From the NCBI GenBank assembly GCA_051209155.1, contig JBPJGB010000002.1: a stretch of 64,000 nucleotides of DNA, one strand, 5' to 3'. Below the pieces are notes generated by a model. It saw only the letters and a list, made by a program, of their open reading frames with translations, was not told where the DNA came from and made no database searches. The position numbers were made by a program, and so were the translations under genes. Shown piece by piece: positions 58,501 through 64,000 of the stretch. Origin of the DNA: Actomonas sp051209155. GTDB lineage: Bacteria > Verrucomicrobiota > Verrucomicrobiia > Opitutales > Opitutaceae. How positions within the stretch are numbered: position 1 is the stretch's first letter; the number at the start of each line of letters is the position of its first letter.

Positions 58501-58643
58501 CCGCGGAGGAGAGGGCGGCACGCTATCGAGATCAGGTGAAAAGCTACGTCGCGGTCGTGGCCCGCTTGGCCGGAATGGAGGCTGCGGCGGTGCGGGGAGA
58601 GCTGGTTTTTCTGAGTGCCGGGGTGGTCGTGCCCGTGGTTTGA
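55527..58643 (+). CDS. addA: AddA-like UvrD/REP helicase-nuclease
   Basis: 1038 residues. Walker A is ILASAGAGKTYALTTRFV right after the start, motif Ia is VALTFTRKAAGEF, Walker B is HWLLDEFQDTSREQW, motif III is FFYVGDVKQAIYGWRGGD, motif V is RVMTVHKAKGLGFDLVIVPD and motif VI is LYVALTRAKRALYVV. A C-terminal nuclease domain has GSFDRVV and ATVYDFKTD. It forms the AddAB helicase-nuclease that resects broken DNA for RecA. Translationally coupled to addB by ATGA. Confidence 0.92.
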   Translation: MSASIDHVMILASAGAGKTYALTTRFVRLLAHGADPARVVALTFTRKAAGEFFDDILNRLANAADSDAAAKRLAGEIGMPGWGRGDFLRLLRAMIEAMPRLQLGTLDGFFSRMVQAFPLELGLSGEFTLLEAAEARRERQRVLGAVFAAGGVGEAARADFIESFKRATYGLEEKALGRRLDAFLDEHGETYLRAPAAAVWGNARRIWPGGCDWLEGVEDLDTAVGAFQSAWPWSELTEKQRERSERLLVQVGEWAPGASFGRDMDFVIKKALEAWPELKAGAAELVIDRVKVALGPEACAALRGLVSAVVAAELGRRLEITQGIHAVLRWYDRVYDREVRRAGKLTFGDILRVLVTGADSLERATVNWRLDARYDHWLLDEFQDTSREQWQILQPLIDEAVQDPEGHRSFFYVGDVKQAIYGWRGGDARLFREIFDHYNAGQEGAVVEEHLQTSWRSGPAVIELVNRVFGAEEVLRESLPAETVERWTREWRDHESARPQLEGWAELREAADEAERFAETLRILREVDPAARGLTVAVLVQKNDTGARLAEYLRAEGGLAAVAESDLQVAFDNPFTCALLALVRAAAHPRDGMAWGHVAMTPIGQWIEREGGRENDAWLLRVLTEIEELGYGGMLAAWVQRIEPALAAEDRFSRLRAAQVVEAARRFDDGGGGRVVDFLQWMESFTLREADSPGVVRVMTVHKAKGLGFDLVIVPDLQGQSVDQRRRGLAVHQNAQREVDWIMDPPAKLMVENDPVLAELDQAERAESAYEALCRLYVALTRAKRALYVVVEPVGRSRSRNLPKLLQGALGETWSTGDRDWWRGMEPVEVIEEKVAELAAGVAPERRSRLLARTPSGDGDAVLPGATWFSRRAGGKAKRGTDAHALLATLEWWHDDAELSAWAAARAKEDWSAPLVQWLVEAVAQPGVRGVFARPAAGGKVDLWTERAFEVVLDSVWLSGSFDRVVIRHDADGRVESATVYDFKTDMVDAVAAEERAARYRDQVKSYVAVVARLAGMEAAAVRGELVFLSAGVVVPVV

Positions 58644-58717
58644 AATAGCGCTTTACAGTCGGAGGGGCGACCCGCAAGGTGTCCGGCTCTTTTCTTTAAT
58701 CCGACCACTTTTACGAC

Positions 58718-58813
58718 ATGGGTAATCTCAAAAAGAAGCGCCGTCTCCAGATGAACAAGCACAAGCGCCGCAAGCGCTTGAAGTCGAATCGCCACAAGAA
58801 GCGTTCCTGGTAA
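58718..58813 (+). CDS. AURKAIP1/COX24 (mS38-like) basic peptide
   Basis: A 31-residue, extremely basic peptide starting MGNLKKKRRLQMNKHKRRKR and ending in Arg-Ser-Trp. The KKRRxxMxKHKRRKRxKxxRHKK pattern is the AURKAIP1/COX24 domain, known from mitochondrial small-subunit protein mS38 and annotated as tiny ORFs in some bacteria. A ribosome-associated role is likely by homology. It is followed by a good terminator, which supports a real gene. Confidence 0.85.
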   Translation: MGNLKKKRRLQMNKHKRRKRLKSNRHKKRSW

Positions 58814-59116
58814 TGCGTTTGGCCGGCGGACGACCGCCGCCAGCGCTTGGCTACAAGTTACTATCCAGCTCGCCGCGAGTTCGTGGCGGGCTTTTTTCGT
58901 GTCTGGGGCGATTTGGTGTTCGCGTAGAGGGGCTTGGTTTTTCGCGGCGGGATTCTGCTAACGGATGGTAAATACCGTTTTGCGACGCGTTGAGGCCCTG
59001 CTTTAGCCTTGTCTTGAGGGGGTAGAAGTAAGAGTTTTGCGGCTCCGGCGTCGCTTTCGCCCGCGCTCCCCAGAGTGCGGAGTGACCCCGGTTATCTACC
59101 CAATCTCCCGCTTCGC
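58814..59116 (+). other. Intergenic region upstream of pilM
   Basis: About 300 nt without a gene. It contains the terminator at 58867-58898, then a relatively AT-rich stretch (58920-59040) that probably holds the promoter of the pilM operon, although I see no clean -35/-10 pair. Confidence 0.5.
58867..58898 (+). terminator. Rho-independent terminator after mS38-like gene
   Basis: 10-bp stem AGCTCGCCGC / GTGGCGGGCT (two G-U pairs) with loop GAGTTC, followed by a run of T. Confidence 0.85.
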
Positions 59117-60160
59117 ATGTTTTTTGCCTCAAAGCCGAAAGGTTTGTTCGTCGAGTTTGCGAATCACGCTCGGCGCGTGGTGCGTGCCAACGCCGCTTCG
59201 GGGCCGATGGTGATCGAGGAGCTGGCGGAGTGTGATGAATCCGACGAAGAGGGTTGGGGGCAGATCGTGGAGCATTTCCTGCCGAAGAAGGCGCCGCATG
59301 GCCTGTTGCAGGCGGCGTGTGCCGTCTCGCCAGCCAAGCGGCTTTTGCGCCGGGCGACGATCGAGCCGAAGAAGCTCAAGGAGCCGAATTACCTGAGCGA
59401 GTTCTCGGCGGCGCAGTTTAGGATCGAGCCCGAAGGTTATCAGCTGGCCGTGCTCAACGCGAGTGACGGCAAGGCTTACGACATGGCGGCGGCGATCGAG
59501 AAGAATGTGGTGATCACGGGTTTGTTAAAAAAGGCCATCGCCGAGACCCAGGAGCACGTGCTCGAGCAGGGCGTTTACCCGGAGCGCTTGGAGCTTGGCT
59601 CACTGGCGGTGTTGGGGGCTTTGTCGGATTACCTGCGACACGCCGATATCCGCACCCCGGTGGTGCTGCTGGAACTGGAGCTCGATTCGGCGCACTCGTT
59701 CATTGTTTCGAGCGAGGGGGTCGAGGCCTCGCGCCTGCTGCCGCACGGCCTCAATTCCATGATCCCGGTGGTGCAGAAGGAACTGGGCCTCAAGGATGAG
59801 GAGTCGGCCAAGAAACTTTTCTTCTCCAACACCTTTGATTTCACGGGCATGGGCCCGGCGTTGATCAAACGGTTGCTGCATGAGTTGCAGTCCTCCATTG
59901 GCTTTTTCGAAGTGCAGACCGGTCAATCGATTGGCCATGTGTTTTGCTTCAACCTGGACTCCAAGCTGATGTGGTTGGAGGCGGTTATCGCCGCCCAGCT
60001 GGGCGTGGAGAGTCTGCAGATGGACCTCAAACCGTGGTTGGCGACCCACGACATCACTTTTTCCGACGACACGGCGGGGGTGGAAATCTCCCGCGACTGG
60101 TTTGGCGTTCTGAGCCTGCTGCCCCGATACGATGCTATCAAAACTGAAGAAAAAGAGTGA
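59117..60160 (+). CDS. pilM: PilM-like pilus assembly ATPase
   Basis: 347 residues with an actin/ASKHA-like fold typical of PilM, the cytosolic partner of PilN. Weak but consistent features are GLFVEFANHARRVVRANA at the start and the region VVLLELELDSAHSFIVSSEG. Identity rests mainly on context: the next four genes have the size, order and topology of pilN, pilO, pilP and pilQ. ATG 59117; its 3' end overlaps pilN by 29 nt. Confidence 0.72.
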   Translation: MFFASKPKGLFVEFANHARRVVRANAASGPMVIEELAECDESDEEGWGQIVEHFLPKKAPHGLLQAACAVSPAKRLLRRATIEPKKLKEPNYLSEFSAAQFRIEPEGYQLAVLNASDGKAYDMAAAIEKNVVITGLLKKAIAETQEHVLEQGVYPERLELGSLAVLGALSDYLRHADIRTPVVLLELELDSAHSFIVSSEGVEASRLLPHGLNSMIPVVQKELGLKDEESAKKLFFSNTFDFTGMGPALIKRLLHELQSSIGFFEVQTGQSIGHVFCFNLDSKLMWLEAVIAAQLGVESLQMDLKPWLATHDITFSDDTAGVEISRDWFGVLSLLPRYDAIKTEEKE

Positions 60161-60749
60161 GGTAGCGGAGATAGCGGTGCCGGCCTGGCACCCTGATTTT
60201 CGCGATACGGATCAGCTTCCGGACATGAAGCCGATCCGGACGGCGTTTTTCATCAACGGCGTGGCCATCCTGATCGCGGCCACCGTGTTGCTGCTGTTTG
60301 CCTACCAGGAGGTGGAACTGTTTTCCCTGCGGAGTCAGGTTTCCGTCTGGGAGCAGCAAATCGAACGCGATCGGGCGCCGAGCAACAAGGCGGCGGCGGA
60401 TTTCAAATCCTTTCAGGCCCAGGAAAAGAAGCTCAAGGAGGCGGCGGCATTCCTGGAAGCGCCCATGGCGCTGTCGACCTACCTGCTCCGCCTCGGCGCG
60501 ATCATGCCCGAGAACATAAAGGTCGATACCATCGACTGGCGAGGCACCACGATCACGCTGCGCGGCACGGTGACCGGTTCGCCCGACCAGGCGAGCGGTT
60601 ACGCCTCCGGCATGGTCGAGGTGTTGAACAACGACGAGGTCTTCAACCCGATTTTCGACGACGCGGTGCTGACCAGCCTGCAACGCAACCCGGCGACCGG
60701 TTCGCTCGCCATGGAAATCCGCATGGAATTTGCGGCCCAAGCCAACTGA
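60132..60749 (+). CDS. pilN: PilN-like membrane protein
   Basis: 205 residues. Short cytosolic N-terminus, one transmembrane segment (AFFINGVAILIAATVLLLFAY, about 38-58), a coiled coil and a small periplasmic fold (IKVDTIDWRGTTITLRGTVT) typical of PilN/GspL-C domains. It would form the inner-membrane platform with PilO. Overlaps pilM. Confidence 0.72.
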   Translation: MLSKLKKKSEVAEIAVPAWHPDFRDTDQLPDMKPIRTAFFINGVAILIAATVLLLFAYQEVELFSLRSQVSVWEQQIERDRAPSNKAAADFKSFQAQEKKLKEAAAFLEAPMALSTYLLRLGAIMPENIKVDTIDWRGTTITLRGTVTGSPDQASGYASGMVEVLNNDEVFNPIFDDAVLTSLQRNPATGSLAMEIRMEFAAQAN

Positions 60750-60759
60750 GGACGTATCC

Positions 60760-61338
60760 ATGGACGGCTCTTCAATTTTGAATTTCGTTAAAAAGCACCC
60801 GGTCGGGGTCGGCAGCATCGCCCTCGCGGTGGTGCTGGGCGTGGTCGGCTACTTTCGTTCGAGTCGCATGGGCGAGCTAGAAACCGAGCTCGACGATCGC
60901 TCGCGACAGGGCGAGCGCTTGCAGAACAACCTCCGCTACGCGTCGCGGCTCGACGAGCATCTCACGACGTTGAACTACGCGGTCGAGACCATCAACGAAC
61001 GCGCCATCAACCCAGCGGCGCTCGCGACCAACCTCCAGTTCTTCTACCGTCTCGAGTCCGAGCTTGGTCTCAAACTGGTGGATCTCCGCCAGGGGGTGCC
61101 GGAACGCGGTCGGGACAACACCGAGTATATCGGCGTGCCCTACACGGTCGCCGTTGAAGGCACTTACCGCCAGCTCCTGCAGTTTATCCAGCGGCTCGAA
61201 ACCGGCGCGCATTACGTAAAATTTCTCTCTTCCAATCTCGCTCCGAGCCGCGGGGTCGGGGCTAACGGCGGAGAGGCCGATCCGACCGACCCGGTGTTGG
61301 TCCTCAGCCTGAACCTTCAAATCCTGGGCCACCGATGA
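60760..61338 (+). CDS. pilO: PilO-like membrane protein
   Basis: 192 residues: one N-terminal transmembrane helix (GVGSIALAVVLGVVGYF), a coiled coil and a C-terminal ferredoxin-like domain (YTVAVEGTYRQLLQFIQRLE, a pattern typical of PilO). ATG 60760; the stop overlaps the next start (ATGA). Confidence 0.75.
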   Translation: MDGSSILNFVKKHPVGVGSIALAVVLGVVGYFRSSRMGELETELDDRSRQGERLQNNLRYASRLDEHLTTLNYAVETINERAINPAALATNLQFFYRLESELGLKLVDLRQGVPERGRDNTEYIGVPYTVAVEGTYRQLLQFIQRLETGAHYVKFLSSNLAPSRGVGANGGEADPTDPVLVLSLNLQILGHR

Positions 61339-61829
61339 AATTGCGACACCTTGGATACCGGGCCGGGCTCCTCGCCATCATCGGCGGCATGAGCGTGTTG
61401 TCCGCCCAGCGCGCCGACGTGCTGCCCTCCTCCCGTCGTCAGGCGACCGTGGAACTGGCGGAGGAGATCGCCAACCGCCAACTCGCGGGGCCCCTCGCGG
61501 AGGAGCTGAACAATCCCTTCTTTCCCGATTTCATGAAACCCAAGGAGCAACCGGTGGAAAGCACCGACGGCACGGCTCCGGTTTACACAGGTCCTTCCAA
61601 CAACTACGAGCTGCTCGAGACCATCGCGCCCGAGCTTACGCCCAGCGGCACCATGGTGCTTGGTGGCGAACCGCTGCTGTTGTTTGGCCAGAAGAAAATC
61701 CGCGTCGGCGGAGAACTTCCCATCATCTACGAGGGCAAGCGCTACACCTTGGTGATCAGCGCCATCGAATCCTCGTTTTTCACCCTCCGTCTCGGTGACG
61801 CCGAATACACCCGTCCCATCAAACCTTGA
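61335..61829 (+). CDS. PilP-like periplasmic protein
   Basis: 164 residues with a signal peptide (GLLAIIGGMSVLSAQ). It has the position, size and strand-rich C-terminus (ELPIIYEGKRYTLVISAIES) expected for a PilP/GspC-type linker between inner-membrane proteins and the secretin. Sequence similarity to PilP is not obvious, so context carries the call. Confidence 0.55.
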   Translation: MKLRHLGYRAGLLAIIGGMSVLSAQRADVLPSSRRQATVELAEEIANRQLAGPLAEELNNPFFPDFMKPKEQPVESTDGTAPVYTGPSNNYELLETIAPELTPSGTMVLGGEPLLLFGQKKIRVGGELPIIYEGKRYTLVISAIESSFFTLRLGDAEYTRPIKP

Positions 61830-61837
61830 TTCTGACC

Positions 61838-63637
61838 ATGAGGACCCGACTCATCTCCCTCTCCCTCGGTGCGTTTGCTCTCTGCCTTCCGGCGTGGAGC
61901 CAAGACGCCGTGCAACCTGGTGTCGAAGAACAGCCCGCGACGCAGGATGCCGCCATGGCCCCGCAGATCCCCGTGGCTCCCGATGCCCCCGAGCCCGAGC
62001 CTGCGGCGCCCGTCGTGCCGGAACCGGCGGTCGTGATTGCCGACGATGTCACGGCCTCGTCGGTCGCCCGCGCCCGTGACACCCTTTCCGTCGACTTCCC
62101 GGATGAGGAGATCCGCAACATCCTCCGCAATGTTGCCGACCTGTTTGAGCTCAACCTCGTCATCCCCGACACCCTTCAAGGCAACACCTCGATCAAACTG
62201 CGCGACGTCACTTGGCGCCAGATTTTTGAGGTCGTCCTCGGTCCGGTCGGCTACACCTTCGTCGAGGAGGGCAACATCATCAAGGTGGTCAGCCAGGAGT
62301 CGCTCTTGCAGGAGCCCGTTTCCACCGACGTCTTTGTGATCAACTATGCCCGGGCCGGCGACCTGCTGGGTTCGATCGAACCGCTGGTGGAAACCGGCGT
62401 CGGCGGTCGTATTGTGGTCAACAGCCGCAGCAACGCTCTCATCATCACCGAGCGCCCGTCGCGCCTGAGCCGCATTCGCCCGATCATCGAGCAGTTGGAC
62501 AAGGCCACCGCCCAGGTGATGATCGAATCCAAATTCGTCGAGGTCACCAATCGCGACGTGAAGAACATTGGCGTCAACTGGTCGTCGCTCAGTGGATACC
62601 GACTCGGCGTCGGCGACATCGAACGCACCTACGACAGCAACGGTGGCAACACCTACACCAACACCAACACCAACGACTCGCTCAACAACAGCGATTCCAT
62701 CAACACCAGTTCGGTCGATAACACCAATCTCAACTCCTCGACGAGTTCCTCGGATTCGACCAGCACCTCCTCGATCACCTCGGGCGGAGGTGCGGTGTCC
62801 GCCACCAGTGCCAGCACCTTGGCCAATGCCCTGGGCACGTCTTCCACCGCCAGCGAAACCACCAGCAACGGCACGCAAAGCACCAACTCCATCGCCAACG
62901 CGATCAGCAATCTCACCAGCCTGGTCGGGGAGGGCGGCACCCAGCGCGCGACCACGGCAGTGTTCTCGGCGTCCGAGTTCTCCCTCATCCTCAGCGCCCT
63001 CAAGACCCAGAACGAGACCAAGCTCGTGTCGAACCCGACCGTCGTGACCCTCAACAACACCGAGGCTCAGATCAACATCGGTGAGGAGTATCCGATTCCC
63101 AGTTACACCTATAACGCGGAGCGTGGCACTTTTGAAGTCAGCGGCTTCGAGTATCGCCCGATCGGCATCATCCTGCGGGTGACCCCGCAGGTGAACGCCC
63201 AGGGCTTCATCAAACTCTCCATCGAGCCGGAGGTCAGCAGTCGCAACGGCACCACGACCTTTGGTGGCGCCGGCGGCGCGGAAATCCCGATCATCGCCAC
63301 CCGCAAGAGCAAGACCCAGGTCTCGCTCAAGGACGGCTACACCATGGGCATCGGCGGCCTGATGCGCCAGACCCTCACCGACGGCAACACCAAGGTGCCG
63401 TTCTTGGGGGACATTCCGGGACTCGGTCGTCTTTTCCGTTCGGACTCCAAGGACGAAGAAAACCTCAATCTCCTGATCTTCATCACGGCCAAGACGGTTT
63501 CGGCCGATGGTGCCGCGGTCGAGGAGGTCTTCGACTCGCGCACCATTCGCCGCATGAAACTGCGACGGGATGAACTCCCCGGTTACCGTGACGGTTCCGA
63601 TCCCTTCCTGCCCGAAGCCGACGGTTCTCAGAACTGA
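61838..63637 (+). CDS. Secretin (PilQ/GspD family)
   Basis: 599 residues with signal peptide (LISLSLGAFALCLPAWS). A Pro/Ala-rich stretch precedes N-domains (VDFPDEEIRNILRNVADLFE, the STN/N0-type region, then DVFVINYARAGDLLGSIEPL). The secretin core carries ETKLVSNPTVVTLNNTEAQI, the FRPIGI-type YRPIGIILRVTPQVN and VPFLGDIPGLGRLFRS. It forms the outer-membrane ring. Residues about 265-367 are a Ser/Thr/Asn-rich low-complexity insert between N-domain and core. Confidence 0.93.
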   Translation: MRTRLISLSLGAFALCLPAWSQDAVQPGVEEQPATQDAAMAPQIPVAPDAPEPEPAAPVVPEPAVVIADDVTASSVARARDTLSVDFPDEEIRNILRNVADLFELNLVIPDTLQGNTSIKLRDVTWRQIFEVVLGPVGYTFVEEGNIIKVVSQESLLQEPVSTDVFVINYARAGDLLGSIEPLVETGVGGRIVVNSRSNALIITERPSRLSRIRPIIEQLDKATAQVMIESKFVEVTNRDVKNIGVNWSSLSGYRLGVGDIERTYDSNGGNTYTNTNTNDSLNNSDSINTSSVDNTNLNSSTSSSDSTSTSSITSGGGAVSATSASTLANALGTSSTASETTSNGTQSTNSIANAISNLTSLVGEGGTQRATTAVFSASEFSLILSALKTQNETKLVSNPTVVTLNNTEAQINIGEEYPIPSYTYNAERGTFEVSGFEYRPIGIILRVTPQVNAQGFIKLSIEPEVSSRNGTTTFGGAGGAEIPIIATRKSKTQVSLKDGYTMGIGGLMRQTLTDGNTKVPFLGDIPGLGRLFRSDSKDEENLNLLIFITAKTVSADGAAVEEVFDSRTIRRMKLRRDELPGYRDGSDPFLPEADGSQN

Positions 63638-63676
63638 CCCGTTCCAACTTTGAATCACCTATTGAAAGGACCAGCC

Positions 63677-64000
63677 ATGAACGTCCTCCTCAAACGACTG
63701 GCCGGCGGCGTTCTCGCCCTCGCCCTGCTGGGTGGATTCGCCCTCCGCACGGCCGCGCAGGAATCCGCCGTGCTGCGAGTCGATATCACGCAAGTGGCGG
63801 TCGATACCGATGATAACGGCACTGTCGACACGGTCTTCAATCCGCCGAATGAGGCTTTTGGACCCGCCAATCAGCGCGTGGAATTCACCGCCGTAGCGGA
63901 AGGCACGTTCACCACCGAGAGCTTCACCTACTCGTTCTTCGTCAACGGCGAAGGCATTGGCGTTTCCACCGGCCCGGTTGCGACTGATACCGCGGGTTGG
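63677..64000 (+). CDS. Secreted protein, N-terminal part (cut by window end)
   Basis: 108 codons are visible. AAAGGA precedes ATG 63677. A signal peptide (LAGGVLALALLGGFALRTAA, cleaved after AAQ) leads into a strand-rich, Asp/Thr-rich segment (VDITQVAVDTDDNGTVDTVF) that looks like an extracellular beta domain. It follows the secretin by 39 nt, so it may be a surface substrate or partner of the apparatus. The family is not recognised from this part. Confidence 0.75.
   Translation, partial: MNVLLKRLAGGVLALALLGGFALRTAAQESAVLRVDITQVAVDTDDNGTVDTVFNPPNEAFGPANQRVEFTAVAEGTFTTESFTYSFFVNGEGIGVSTGPVATDTAGW

Overview
The window is GC-rich chromosomal DNA whose gene content points to a member of the Verrucomicrobiota, most likely an Opitutaceae-type bacterium. 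Pointers are a CdsZ-like zinc-ribbon/coiled-coil protein, a 31-residue AURKAIP1/COX24 (mS38-like) basic peptide, an exosortase fused to an EpsI domain, RNase Y together with RNase E/G, and many short palindromic and tandem intergenic repeats. The lineage call is inference from gene content; no 16S gene is present.

Layout. (1) 1-13.6 kb: a cell-envelope and exopolysaccharide block. rng and rodA lie downstream of an O-antigen ligase/polymerase and a sulfotransferase, followed by a flippase, four glycosyltransferases on both strands and the exosortase-EpsI gene. Together they look able to build, flip, polymerise and perhaps sulfate a surface glycan. (2) 13.6-37.3 kb: mixed housekeeping and accessory genes: rny, queF, an MFS carrier, a Pmp3 peptide, an ankyrin protein, a secreted alpha/beta hydrolase with a decayed partial copy nearby, threonine dehydratase, a bicupin plus HisN-like phosphatase pair, a DUF2254 protein, tandem SDRs, a DnaQ-like exonuclease, a WecG/TagA transferase, a HAD phosphatase, an oligoendopeptidase F, a frameshifted DUF1905 gene, two CorA transporters and a PtsN-like protein. 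(3) 37.5-44.7 kb: gyrB-gyrA, a divergent Rrf2 regulator, the zinc-ribbon gene and the RNase P RNA gene. (4) 44.7-52.2 kb: two tandem paralogous three-gene pseudopilin cassettes (PilV-, PilW- and PilX-like) beside a CHASE4-type histidine kinase and NarL-type regulator. (5) 52.3-58.8 kb: rpsT with a clear terminator, an addB/addA-like recombination pair and the mS38-like peptide. (6) 59.1-64.0 kb: a pilM-N-O-P-secretin operon of type IV pilus/type II secretion type, followed by a secreted protein cut by the window edge.

The least expected content is the density of short repeats of several unrelated families. One family, a TTTGTnAC...GTnACAAA palindrome, supplies the last codons of the ligase gene and an in-frame eight-codon piece of the exosortase linker. 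The doubled pseudopilin cassette is the best candidate for a poorly described system: it pairs minor pilins with two unusually large PilX-like proteins that share a Leu-Ser-Phe C-terminus.
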